Counted from the first letter of the stretch, positions 23,174 through 30,583 are shown. The stretch is 36,901 nucleotides of DNA from Candidatus Woesearchaeota archaeon (GCA_028818155.1 JAPPOH010000011.1:1-36901); one strand, 5' to 3'. A program made the numbers and translations. Notes: generated by a model not told the origin, from the sequence alone.

Positions 23174-23836
23174 ATGGATAAAGTGAACGATCTCTGTCGG
23201 AGAGTTTTACGTGGAAGGCACAATTTAGTCGTTGTAAATGATGGATTACAGCTAGCAGAAAGAGTACGTGTTCTTGGGAGCTCATATAAAATTGTCACAG
23301 GTGATGGTCATCATAAATACGAGAGTTGGGCTGAAAGTCAAGAACGAAGGGACTATGGTGAGTGGGGTGATCGTATCGTTGCACCAGCAACAGTCGAAGC
23401 TGTAAAGAACATTGTTGAAGCCGATGGTACAATTGATCCTACAAGAAAAGCTCGAGTCTATAGAAGACACTCTTCAGGATACGCACTGCGAGTGGTTGTT
23501 GCAGGTGGCTCATGGAGCGCGAATGGCTTCAGACCTGAAGACGTGTGCGCTCGCGTAGAAGAATTTCGCTCAAAGATTCGGAAAGCAAAGGAAAGAGTAG
23601 AGAATGCCACACCAGGTCAAGATCATCTAGATGCAGTACAAGCATGTATGGGCCTCGCAGGGTATAAAGGTAAGGACGGCAGAGGAGGTATGGGGTTAAA
23701 AATGATGTGCGATTATACTCGTGATGGCTTCATGGGGTATGGAGATCGCGGTAGAGTGACTGTGCTCGCAATGAAAATACCGGAGAAGGGTCAAGATCGG
23801 GCTGTGATAGATCGCCTTATTGCTGGAGCGCTTTGA
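23174..23836 (+). CDS. Protein of unknown function
   Basis: 220 residues; start chosen by distance to the TATA box. It is soluble, with no signal peptide or membrane helix. Visible parts are a beta strand/turn near the start (HNLVVVNDGLQLAERV), a charged YESWAESQERRDYGEWGDR segment, a basic ARVYRRHSSGYALRVVVAGG strand, and a helix EEFRSKIRKAKERVE. No catalytic motif was recognised and I assign no family. Its end overlaps the convergent pseudouridine synthase gene by 20 bp. Confidence 0.7.
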   Translation: MDKVNDLCRRVLRGRHNLVVVNDGLQLAERVRVLGSSYKIVTGDGHHKYESWAESQERRDYGEWGDRIVAPATVEAVKNIVEADGTIDPTRKARVYRRHSSGYALRVVVAGGSWSANGFRPEDVCARVEEFRSKIRKAKERVENATPGQDHLDAVQACMGLAGYKGKDGRGGMGLKMMCDYTRDGFMGYGDRGRVTVLAMKIPEKGQDRAVIDRLIAGAL

Positions 23837-24494
23837 TCTCCTGCTCGCTCAACTTCCGGTATTTCCCATCTTTCACATTTAATTTTAACGAGCCAATCTG
23901 TGTTCGCTGCAAGCCGCGAACCCAGTAGCCGGATTTTTTGAAAATTCTCTTGACAACTTTGTTGATGCCTGCATGCAGTGTGATTCGCACTTTCTTTCCT
24001 GAAAGGCGTTTCGCTGCAACAGCGATCTTTTTCCTGTCAAGAACAACGCCTTTGTTGATATTTCCAAGATCTTTCTCAGTGATTTTCTTATCTAATGTCA
24101 CTTCGTACGTTTTCTTGACTTCGTAACGAGGGTGCATTACCTTATTTGCAAAATTGCCATCGTTTGTTAACAACAGTAATCCTGTCGCGTCTTTATCCAA
24201 GCGACCAACGGGAAAAACACGTTGTGCTTCATGTACAAGTTCAAGGACGTGTCTCCTGCCGAACGGGTCGTCTGCCGTAGTAATGTATCCTGCTGGCTTG
24301 TTCATGAGTAAGTAGCAGGGTTTTTCCTGTTTGATGATCGTTCCATTCACAATAATTTGATCTGTTGGCTCTGCATTGTCGCCGATTTTCGCGATCTTTC
24401 CATTCACGCGGACTTGGCCTTTCTCGATGAGTGTTTCTGCTTTTCTCCGAGAGCAGTAGCCTGCGTGTGCAATGATCTTTTGAACGCGTTGCAT
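23817..24494 (-). CDS. 16S/23S rRNA pseudouridine synthase, RsuA/RluB family
   Basis: 225 residues. Residues about 1-50 form an S4 RNA-binding domain (QKIIAHAGYCSRRKAETLI, VRVNGK). The catalytic domain follows with LLMNKPAGYITT and GRLDKDATGLLLLTNDG; D100 is the catalytic aspartate of the family. The usual C-terminal basic part (INKVVKRIFKKSGYWVRGLQR) corresponds to the family's EGRNRQVRRM-type motif. The enzyme converts a specific uridine in ribosomal RNA to pseudouridine. This family is chiefly bacterial, so transfer from bacteria is likely. A TATA-like element at 24515-24524 predicts a leaderless mRNA from 24494. Confidence 0.92.
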   Translation of the reverse strand: MQRVQKIIAHAGYCSRRKAETLIEKGQVRVNGKIAKIGDNAEPTDQIIVNGTIIKQEKPCYLLMNKPAGYITTADDPFGRRHVLELVHEAQRVFPVGRLDKDATGLLLLTNDGNFANKVMHPRYEVKKTYEVTLDKKITEKDLGNINKGVVLDRKKIAVAAKRLSGKKVRITLHAGINKVVKRIFKKSGYWVRGLQRTQIGSLKLNVKDGKYRKLSEQEIKALQQ

Positions 24495-24514
24495 GGGTGA
24501 AGGGTTTCTTGGTG

Positions 24515-24524
24515 TATTTTAAAG
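24515..24524 (-). promoter_or_regulatory. TATA box for the pseudouridine synthase
   Basis: CTTTAAAATA on the minus strand, about 25 nt before the ATG at 24494. Confidence 0.45.
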
Positions 24525-24530
24525 AGATCG

Positions 24531-24590
24531 GAAAATTTTCGGGAGTTTCGGATATCTTCCGGCTTTTTTGCAGCAAGTATTAAGAAGAAC
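24531..24590 (-). repeat. Interspersed element, copy 1
   Basis: On the minus strand this reads CTTCTTAATA, then a 20-base core (24554-24573) identical to the core of copy 2 at 26515-26534, then three loosely repeated CCGAAA-type units of 10-11 bp. It lies between the orphan RHH gene and the pseudouridine synthase promoter. No transposase is nearby. Confidence 0.7.
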
Positions 24591-24612
24591 AAGAAATCGA
24601 AGACACTTCGAA

Positions 24613-24846
24613 TCACTCTTCAATACCAAACTCCCTGAAGACATCTAATGTTGGTTTTTCTTCTCCTCCTCGTGGCGCGGAATGTCGAAGAGACTTTAGC
24701 AACTCAATTTTTTGATATGTTTCAAGACTTTTGCGAATTGCATCTCGAATAAATTCTGATTCAGTTGCAAACTGATTGAGGTGCACTACTTTCTTTATAT
24801 TTTCACGAGTTTTCTTCGCCAATCGTAAATGGACAAGTTCAGACAT
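24613..24846 (-). CDS. Orphan ribbon-helix-helix (CopG/VapB-like) regulator
   Basis: 77 residues. The N-terminal LVHLRLAKKTRENIKKVV gives the beta strand and first helix, and FATESEFIRDAIRKSLETY the second helix of an RHH DNA-binding domain; the rest (PRGGEEKPTLDVFREFGIEE) resembles an antitoxin tail that would clasp a toxin. No toxin follows: downstream is the repeated element and then the pseudouridine synthase. It may be a toxin-free antitoxin or a plain transcription factor. A near-perfect inverted repeat in its promoter suggests self-regulation. Confidence 0.85.
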   Translation of the reverse strand: MSELVHLRLAKKTRENIKKVVHLNQFATESEFIRDAIRKSLETYQKIELLKSLRHSAPRGGEEKPTLDVFREFGIEE

Positions 24847-24850
24847 GTAT

Positions 24851-24879
24851 CATTTGTATATATAATTGATATATAAATG
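24851..24879. promoter_or_regulatory. Operator-like inverted repeat upstream of the RHH gene
   Basis: Eleven-base arms (CATTTGTATAT and ATATATAAATG, one mismatch) separated by 7 bases, covering the TATA region of the minus-strand RHH gene. RHH proteins usually bind such paired sites, so this is the probable autoregulatory operator. Confidence 0.5.
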
Positions 24880-24894
24880 TTTGGTTTAGATTCT

Positions 24895-24902
24895 CTTATA
24901 AA
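24895..24902 (+). promoter_or_regulatory. TATA box for Rpp30
   Basis: CTTATAAA centred about 26 nt before the GTG at 24925. This supports a leaderless mRNA that starts at the GTG. Confidence 0.55.
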
Positions 24903-24924
24903 TTGCGTATTCTTTCCATAAAAC

Positions 24925-25473
24925 GTGCACACCGACCTTGTCTTTCCAAAGGGAAATGAGTCAAAATTAGTAGCAATGGCCGTAAAGCTTGGCTTTGAAC
25001 GATTACTCTGCTGCTACACACTCGATGACCCGTACGTACAAGAACGAGAAAAAGAATTAAAAAAATTCGCAGGCATTGAAGTTATCTTCGCACTGTATGT
25101 CGAGAACCAGCAAGAAGTGCAAAAGGCGAAACGATTCACAAAGCATATCGTTGCGCGTGGCAAACCTGGGTTGTTTGAGGATAAACGAGTACAGTATGTG
25201 ATCAATTTTGAAGCGGGGAAGAAGAAAGATTTTGTGCATCACCGGAATTCTGGCTTAACACAAGTGTTCATCAAGCACGGGATACGGACGAAGAAAACAT
25301 TCCTTGTGAATTTCAACCACTTGTTACATGATGACGGCACAATCCTTGGACGAATCCAACAAAACAACATGTTTTTCAAAAAGTATACGCCAGATGTGCT
25401 TGTCGTGAGTGGGGCTTCTTCTCCGTTAGAGATGCGCGCGCCGAAAGATTTAGAAAATATACTGCAACTCTGA
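24925..25473 (+). CDS. rnp3: Ribonuclease P protein component 3 (Rpp30/Rnp3)
   Basis: 182 residues starting at GTG, with the TATA box at the right distance for a leaderless mRNA. RNase P removes 5' leaders from precursor tRNAs; Rpp30 is a TIM-barrel-like protein that pairs with Pop5 on the catalytic RNA. Diagnostic parts are the opening DLVFPKGNES, the segment DFVHHRNSGLTQVFIKHG (family: H-R-x-S-G-L-x-x-V) and the C-terminal ILGRIQQNNMFFKKY and SPLEMRAPKDLENI, where archaeal and eukaryal homologues have the R-A-P/R-x-P-x-D motif. The protein is shorter than many archaeal versions, with a compact middle. No RNase P RNA gene was recognised in the window. Confidence 0.9.
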   Translation: MHTDLVFPKGNESKLVAMAVKLGFERLLCCYTLDDPYVQEREKELKKFAGIEVIFALYVENQQEVQKAKRFTKHIVARGKPGLFEDKRVQYVINFEAGKKKDFVHHRNSGLTQVFIKHGIRTKKTFLVNFNHLLHDDGTILGRIQQNNMFFKKYTPDVLVVSGASSPLEMRAPKDLENILQL

Positions 25474-25488
25474 GCTTCAGGTGATAGC

Positions 25489-25803
25489 ATGCGATTCGAA
25501 ACTGAATTTGACTTTATCTTAAAAATTAGAGATGCGCAGGGACTTCCTGACAACCCTGTTGAAGGAGAAAGTTACGAGTTCCAAAAGACGATTGACAGAG
25601 TGTACGCGCTGAACATCCCAATCCTGCTCTGTGATGACGATCACAAAGTGTACGGGAAGGTCATCATTACTGAATACACTGCTGGTGGAAATGTCACAAA
25701 AGGCAAGTACACTATTGTGAAGCTCTTCGATGAAGAGAAAAGCAAATTGTGGACGGAAGACTTGCTTGAGACTGTCCAAATTATGAAGGAACGAAAGGCT
25801 TAA
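25489..25803 (+). CDS. Small acidic protein of unknown function
   Basis: 104 residues, with an AGGTGAT ribosome site about 6 nt before the ATG, 15 bp after Rpp30, so the two are likely cotranscribed. It has mixed strands (FETEFDFILKIRD; YALNIPILLCDDDHKVYGKVIITEY) and a small C-terminal helix (TEDLLETVQIMKERK). The KVYGKVIITEYTAGG part looks like a small beta-barrel. No named family was recognised. Its position next to Rpp30 could mean an RNA-related role, but nothing in the sequence proves this. Confidence 0.8.
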   Translation: MRFETEFDFILKIRDAQGLPDNPVEGESYEFQKTIDRVYALNIPILLCDDDHKVYGKVIITEYTAGGNVTKGKYTIVKLFDEEKSKLWTEDLLETVQIMKERKA

Positions 25804-25807
25804 ATAG
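25799..25807 (+). promoter_or_regulatory. TATA box for the VapB-like antitoxin
   Basis: CTTAAATAG, centred about 29 nt before the ATG at 25832; it overlaps the end of the preceding gene. Confidence 0.5.
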
Positions 25808-25814
25808 AAAATCA

Positions 25815-25839
25815 ATTACCATAGTAATGCTATGGTAAT
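25815..25839. promoter_or_regulatory. Perfect palindrome over the antitoxin start (operator)
   Basis: Ten-base arms ATTACCATAG (25815-25824) and CTATGGTAAT (25830-25839) with a 5-base spacer. It lies at the expected transcription start and covers the antitoxin start codon, the classic place for an RHH antitoxin to block its own transcription. Confidence 0.7.
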
Positions 25840-26125
25840 GGAAACGCTACAAGTTCGAATGACAAAGCAGCAAGTGAAACAGATCGATCGTATGATAGAG
25901 AACGGTGTGTATTCGAGCCGTTCGGAAGCGATACGAGATTTTGCACGAAACCGACTCTTTTGGGAAAATCAAGTCGGATCCATACCGAATGATGGGAAGA
26001 ATAGTGTAGAAGAAATACGAAAAATTAGAGAAATACTTTCCAAAGAACCTATTGACTTGGATGAGATTAATGGTTTGTTAGATCTTCAGGACGAAGAGCA
26101 AGACAGTATCGATTCGCAAAAGTAA
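25832..26125 (+). CDS. Ribbon-helix-helix antitoxin, VapB-like
   Basis: 97 residues; start at 25832, with an in-frame ATG two codons later also possible. ETLQVRMTKQQVKQIDRMI is the RHH strand and first helix, YSSRSEAIRDFARNRLF the second. The C-terminal part (SVEEIRKIREILSK ... IDLDEINGLLDLQ) is the acidic helix expected to wrap a toxin. The 3' end overlaps the PIN-domain gene tail to tail by 59 bp, which is unusual: VapB and VapC normally lie on one strand with the antitoxin first. Confidence 0.88.
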   Translation: MVMETLQVRMTKQQVKQIDRMIENGVYSSRSEAIRDFARNRLFWENQVGSIPNDGKNSVEEIRKIREILSKEPIDLDEINGLLDLQDEEQDSIDSQK

Positions 26126-26480
26126 TAAGTTTTTTATCTCTCGTTATGAGAATGGAGTTCGTGCGAATTGCAAGATGCATACAATCAAAGAAACTGATAG
26201 AGAAATTCGATATGCGTTCGAACATTCGACTCCTTCTATAGTCCTTCTTTCTTGCTATCAATTCTTTGAAATGGTGTTCTTTAAAGAGGGAAATTTTTAC
26301 TATGTAGAACTGGTATGGTAGTTTATACTTAATCTCTCTTAGTACAAAGCCTGAAAAATATATTGTGTCGTCTGTTGTCTGTTCAAAGAACTTCTTCGCC
26401 ATCCCTGCAAGATCGCCCCCGTTCTTTTCTTTCTTCCAGAGATTCAAGTAAATACATGAATCCACATAGTATTTGGCCAT
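26067..26480 (-). CDS. PIN-domain ribonuclease, VapC-like toxin
   Basis: 137 residues. PIN domains are magnesium-dependent nucleases; VapC toxins cut tRNA or rRNA. The conserved acids are in place: YVDSCIYLNLW (first Asp), VLREIKYK (Glu), SFFDCMHLAI (Asp) and ITRDKKLI (Asp). The ATG at 26480 has a TATA-like ATTTAAGAAG about 25 nt upstream, shared with the end of interspersed element copy 2. It is convergent with the antitoxin rather than downstream of it. The cognate antitoxin may be that gene or the orphan RHH protein at 24613-24846. Confidence 0.88.
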   Translation of the reverse strand: MAKYYVDSCIYLNLWKKEKNGGDLAGMAKKFFEQTTDDTIYFSGFVLREIKYKLPYQFYIVKISLFKEHHFKELIARKKDYRRSRMFERISNFSISFFDCMHLAIRTNSILITRDKKLITFANRYCLALRPEDLTNH

Positions 26481-26499
26481 ATGAGAAGAACAAGCGGCC

Positions 26500-26560
26500 T
26501 CTTCTTAAATCTTACTGCAAAAAAGCCGGAAGATTTCCGGAAATTTCGGAAACTTTACGA
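26500..26560 (+). repeat. Interspersed element, copy 2 (inverted relative to copy 1)
   Basis: The plus strand has CTTCTTAAAT, the 20-base core at 26515-26534, then three CCGGAAATTT-like units of 10-11 bp. The first two units form a perfect hairpin (CCGGAA, loop GAT, TTCCGG at 26526-26540). It lies between the PIN toxin start and the NcsA stop, slightly overlapping the latter. Confidence 0.7.
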
Positions 26561-27421
26561 CTGCACAACCATAAGAAACTCACATGTCTTGCACGTTTCC
26601 CGTGCTGATGGCTCACCACAGTTCTTGCAGGGTGGAAGCTCAACGCTTTTTGTGGGAAACGTTTCTTTCATCTTAAGAAATTGTTCTAGAATGTGCTGTT
26701 TTGTTTCCTTGGTGCCATGATTATTGAGCACTGTTCTGATTAAATACCTGAATCCCTCAGGTGCGTTTGGGCATTCGATGAATTCCGAGACGAACCCATT
26801 CAAGAATGCAAACGTTGCCACTTCTTTTTCTGTGCAGAAATAGAGTGGTTTGACTCGCTGCGTGAATCCCTTCGCGCCCACACCTGTCTTGGGGCCGTTT
26901 CTCGGAAAAATGTCTGTGTTTCCTTTGAGTAAGTTCATTAGGATAGTTTGTGCTTCGTCGTCTGCGTTATGTCCTGTGACTAATACATCAAACTCCTTGC
27001 TTGCGATGCTGATCAAATGACGTCTGAATGTACCGCAGATCGTGCATGGGTGAAACTTTTGTTTCTTGAGCATTTCATCGAGCGTATATCCAGTAAAATC
27101 TTTGTATGACTTCGTGATGAGTGGAATGTTTTGCTCTTTGCAGACACGTTGTAAATCTTCCATTGTCTTTGCTCTGTATCCCTCTATCCCTTCATCGATC
27201 GTGATTGCTGTGACGTTTTCGTACCACTTCTTCAAGAGAACCATGATGGTGAGAGAATCTTTGCCGCCTGAAGCCGCGACCGCTATCTTCTGTCCTTTTT
27301 GCAAAAGTTGAAAGCGCTCTATCGTGTCTTTGACTTTTTGTTCAAAGTCTGCAAGAAAATGCTTTTTGCAGCGCGCTGGCTCAGAGATGACTGCCGGTTC
27401 TTTGCACTTGGAGCACTGCAT
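26555..27421 (-). CDS. ncsA: tRNA 2-thiolation enzyme, NcsA/TtuA (CTU1) family
   Basis: 288 residues. These enzymes adenylate a tRNA uridine (U34 or U54) and insert sulfur supplied by a ubiquitin-like carrier. In order: an N-terminal zinc site (C3, C6, C18, H21), the PP-loop SGGKDS (51-56) that binds ATP, C126 and C129 in CTICG, NADDEAQT, C217 in ECPNAPEG, and a C-terminal CxxC pair (CKNC ... CKTC). C126, C129 and C217 correspond to the three Cys that hold a [4Fe-4S] cluster in TtuA. The stop lies at the edge of an interspersed repeat. A TATA-like element at 27443-27452 predicts a leaderless mRNA. A possible sulfur-carrier partner is encoded at 33883-34074. Confidence 0.92.
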   Translation of the reverse strand: MQCSKCKEPAVISEPARCKKHFLADFEQKVKDTIERFQLLQKGQKIAVAASGGKDSLTIMVLLKKWYENVTAITIDEGIEGYRAKTMEDLQRVCKEQNIPLITKSYKDFTGYTLDEMLKKQKFHPCTICGTFRRHLISIASKEFDVLVTGHNADDEAQTILMNLLKGNTDIFPRNGPKTGVGAKGFTQRVKPLYFCTEKEVATFAFLNGFVSEFIECPNAPEGFRYLIRTVLNNHGTKETKQHILEQFLKMKETFPTKSVELPPCKNCGEPSARETCKTCEFLMVVQS

Positions 27422-27442
27422 AAAAATTGAGAATGCACTTTG

Positions 27443-27452
27443 TGCTTATAGG
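27443..27452 (-). promoter_or_regulatory. TATA-like element for ncsA
   Basis: CCTATAAGC on the minus strand, about 26 nt before the ATG at 27421. Confidence 0.4.
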
Positions 27453-27471
27453 CGTTATGATTTGGAGATAC

Positions 27472-30400
27472 TTACTCAATGCCAGTGCCCCTTTCTCCTC
27501 TGGGATCCACATCATCGTTCAAATTCTCAGAGGTTCTTAACTCGCTCAACGTCATCGGTTGGCACGTTCTTTGTGCGCTACAGAACGTTGTGAGGCCGCC
27601 ACCGGCACAATCATCATCAGTCGCGCAAGAGTCGCCAATCAAACAATCGGGCGTACACTCCGAAGGATCTCCTGGATTCACACCTGGGCCGCTACAGACG
27701 TCCGCATATGTTGTTCCAGTAGGTAAGCAACAGTCTCCTGTAACACGAGGATCAGTGAGCTCACGACAATCATTCGATGGGCCAAGGTCAACTCCGTTCG
27801 TAAAGGCTCCAACACAGCCACAGGAATCATCTTGAATGAGGTTCTGATTGCAACCGTGATACACCCACAGCTGGCCGCAGCTCAAGTCGCTTGGATCAAC
27901 GCCTGGGTCATCACACACTTCTCGTTCTGTGCATTCTTCCCCTCCTGCCTTGAAGCAAACAAGAACGTTGACAGGAATTTCGATGTCTACTTCTGGGATA
28001 TCAATGTTCTCATCAAGAGGAATCTCCTCATAGCCTGCGGGGCATGTCTCAGGAGGCTGGACTGTGATGTAGTCGTCTGGCGCAGTTTCACAGACAGTTT
28101 CTGTGCGGCACGTTGGGGCGTCTGGATCACTCGGCCCGGGTCCTCCTGTTTTGAGCCTGTCACATGCTGGATCCCGTCCTGGTTCTGCGCAAGGGTTTGG
28201 GCTTGGAGGCTGCACCCATTCATCAAAGCAGCCTTCCTGCACTGGCGGTGCAGAGCAGCCGCTGAAGTCAAGGAGGCATGTGTTTGGATTACAGGTAACA
28301 TCACCAACGCCGAACGCACTATCATAGAGTTCCTCGCAAGAACCCAAGGGTTCTGCTGTGTCGCAATCTTCGTCAAACCCTTGAATGCCATTGCCGCAGG
28401 TATCGCCAGCAAGTGGCGTTCCGACCCCTTTGATGCGTAGCGCTGCGGTTAATCGCCGCCACAGCGCAACATCATGTTCGTTGCTCGGGCGCAGGTCAAC
28501 GGCAACTACTTGCTTCTCATTCCCGAGGAAATAGTCGCTGTCTTTCGGACGAGAAAGATTAAAGTCTGTGGAGAATCCTCTGTAGAAGAGTACTGCGTCA
28601 TCGTTCCACGTTGCGGCCAGGTTCCTGTCATCGATAGAAGCGAAGTAGCCGTGGTGGAATCTTCTGAGAGGAATTTCTGTCATGCCAACAGTGTTTTCCT
28701 CGCCAAGGCCGAAGATATTCTTGAAGAACCCTGCAATGGATTCTAGGATCGTTGTGTCGAATGCATCAATTGTACGTTCGCCAACAATCACGAAGCTCGT
28801 GCTCGTGTCAATGTTGTTTGCCGCGTACGTTCTTCTATTTTCAACAGCATCATCACATTCTTGGAATTCAAAGTCAAGGACATTGATATCATCACATGCG
28901 GTATTATCAACGTCAGTAACGTCTAAGTTAAACAAATCATCCTTGAACGCATCTAACAATTCAGATTCTCCGTTCGTGCCGAACGTGCCTATAATTACTT
29001 GCCGTTCATCTTTGAGGACGCAAAAGTTGTCAGGATGACTGCCGGATGGAGGAATATTCAACACTTCCTCAGCGGGGCCGCAATCAAGTGTGTACTCGCC
29101 TTCTGCGATCGCAAGTAGTTGAGCTGCGAGGAATGCCAATCTGCCTTCATCTGTTGTGAGATCCGCATCCTCAGGCCCTGGGAGTGGATCTTCTCCGTCA
29201 ACGCTTGCGCGGACAGGAACGCCGGTCACGATGAGGTTGCTAAATTTCCAAAAGTGTGGTTGTCCTGTAATTCGTCTATTGAATTCCCTGTATAGGCCGA
29301 AGACCAAATTGAAGCCATCGTGTGTTGCAGCAGCAGCTGCAGTATTCGTTGGATCAGTATTCATTTTGTCGCCGACAATGTGTAATAGATTTCCTGCTGC
29401 ATCGTAGATTTTTGTGTATGTCTCTTCATCTTTGAAATCCATGACGATCTCTGCTCTGTATTGTGTGTTTGCTTGATAGTTGAGCTCTCCTACAACGCGC
29501 GGATTATGTCCTCGGGCGTTAAATGCGGTCAGTCCTTGTGTTCCTACGAGAGGATCTGGATGTTTCACGAAGAAGTGCCAGAGGTACTGGTTTGTGCATG
29601 CGTTCTCGAGTCGTGCAAGCCATTGCCATCGACCTTCTAAGAGCAGATCATCTGTTGTAAAATCGAATGTTGTGGTAATTTTCTCGTACACTTGGTCTGA
29701 TGAGATAGGAATGTGGAATTCTGCCGGGCAGGTTGTACTGCTTACAGGACAGTTCTCGAATGGCTGTGTGAAGAACTGCCCATCTCTCCTGGAGAGTTCA
29801 ACCGGCTCCCCTTCGTCTGTCTCGTCTGGTTGGAAGCCGAGGCCATTCTTTGTAGCGAGTGGTATAGTGCTTCCTTCTCCGCTCGGAGTGGAACCATCAG
29901 CGTGCTGGACATTACACACAGGTGCTCCTGGTATGAGTTGCACTCTGAGGTTCTGATACTGTGCTCCTGATAGTCGATGTACTCCATCAGGGAGGTACTC
30001 GCCTGCGAGAATCGCGTGTAAGCCACCTCCCACTGTGTAGAGTGAGGTGTCGACCGGTGCGCTGACGCTTGCGAATGGTGCTCCTGTCTCCCGTTCTGTC
30101 ACCGTTAACGTTGCGCCACTTGGCGTGTACGTGATTTTGATATGATACCATGTATCTTCTATCCATGTTGCGCTTGTTGGGTGGAATCCCCCGACGTGTT
30201 TGCACGTGTCAAGAATTGCTTTATCCGCTTTCAGAACAACGCCAACGAAACATCTAAGCGGATCGCTTTGCGGTGCTTGGGTATTTCTAAGCGTGAACAC
30301 TGGTTGGAATGGTGGTGTGCTTCCTTTGAAGCGGAAGTCGAACTCTATTTCCGCGTTCGTGTAGTGGCCGCTCGCGCCAAGGTCCGTCCAGATATCTCCT

Positions 30401-30552
30401 TTGCCTCCCGTTGCTGGTACTGTCCATACTTCTGAGAACGCAGAGACATCGATTGGTGCTGCGCCTGGCGTGCCAGAGCATTCGTTTTCAGTTGCGAGTG
30501 TTGGCATGCTGAGTGCTAGGAAGAATACGAGGAAGAGCCACCCACGAACCAT
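27472..30552 (-). CDS. Large secreted protein with two LamG-like domains and a Cys-rich tail
   Basis: 1026 residues with a clear signal peptide (MVRGWLFLVFFLALSMPTLA). Two concanavalin A/LamG-like modules are suggested at about 30-210 (TNAEIEFDFRFKG ... TWYHIKITYTPSGATLTVTE) and 245-460 (YEKITTTFDFTTDDLL ... YRAEIVMDF). A middle mixed domain (FVIVGERTIDAFDT) follows, then a Cys-rich C-terminal third with CGNGIQGFDEDCDT, similar in kind to Cys repeats of other surface proteins. There is no C-terminal membrane helix, so it is likely released or held by other proteins. LamG-type modules usually bind glycans, which fits contact with another cell, but the ligand is unknown. The kinase gene upstream is on the same strand but has a separate promoter. 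Confidence 0.85.
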   Translation of the reverse strand: MVRGWLFLVFFLALSMPTLATENECSGTPGAAPIDVSAFSEVWTVPATGGKGDIWTDLGASGHYTNAEIEFDFRFKGSTPPFQPVFTLRNTQAPQSDPLRCFVGVVLKADKAILDTCKHVGGFHPTSATWIEDTWYHIKITYTPSGATLTVTERETGAPFASVSAPVDTSLYTVGGGLHAILAGEYLPDGVHRLSGAQYQNLRVQLIPGAPVCNVQHADGSTPSGEGSTIPLATKNGLGFQPDETDEGEPVELSRRDGQFFTQPFENCPVSSTTCPAEFHIPISSDQVYEKITTTFDFTTDDLLLEGRWQWLARLENACTNQYLWHFFVKHPDPLVGTQGLTAFNARGHNPRVVGELNYQANTQYRAEIVMDFKDEETYTKIYDAAGNLLHIVGDKMNTDPTNTAAAAATHDGFNLVFGLYREFNRRITGQPHFWKFSNLIVTGVPVRASVDGEDPLPGPEDADLTTDEGRLAFLAAQLLAIAEGEYTLDCGPAEEVLNIPPSGSHPDNFCVLKDERQVIIGTFGTNGESELLDAFKDDLFNLDVTDVDNTACDDINVLDFEFQECDDAVENRRTYAANNIDTSTSFVIVGERTIDAFDTTILESIAGFFKNIFGLGEENTVGMTEIPLRRFHHGYFASIDDRNLAATWNDDAVLFYRGFSTDFNLSRPKDSDYFLGNEKQVVAVDLRPSNEHDVALWRRLTAALRIKGVGTPLAGDTCGNGIQGFDEDCDTAEPLGSCEELYDSAFGVGDVTCNPNTCLLDFSGCSAPPVQEGCFDEWVQPPSPNPCAEPGRDPACDRLKTGGPGPSDPDAPTCRTETVCETAPDDYITVQPPETCPAGYEEIPLDENIDIPEVDIEIPVNVLVCFKAGGEECTEREVCDDPGVDPSDLSCGQLWVYHGCNQNLIQDDSCGCVGAFTNGVDLGPSNDCRELTDPRVTGDCCLPTGTTYADVCSGPGVNPGDPSECTPDCLIGDSCATDDDCAGGGLTTFCSAQRTCQPMTLSELRTSENLNDDVDPRGERGTGIE

Positions 30553-30572
30553 AGTTGTTTCTCCTCGAGGAT

Positions 30573-30583
30573 CGTTTATATAT
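30573..30583 (-). promoter_or_regulatory. TATA box for the LamG-like protein
   Basis: CATATATAAAC on the minus strand, about 26 nt before the ATG at 30552. A GAGGAG ribosome-site-like sequence lies about 9 nt before that ATG, so transcription may start slightly upstream. Confidence 0.5.

Noticed and set aside
26481..26720. Plus-strand ORF with an AKKPEDFRKFRK peptide, resembling the peptide read from 24404-24616
   Set aside because: Both peptides are translations of the interspersed DNA element; the similarity is at DNA level and not a protein family.
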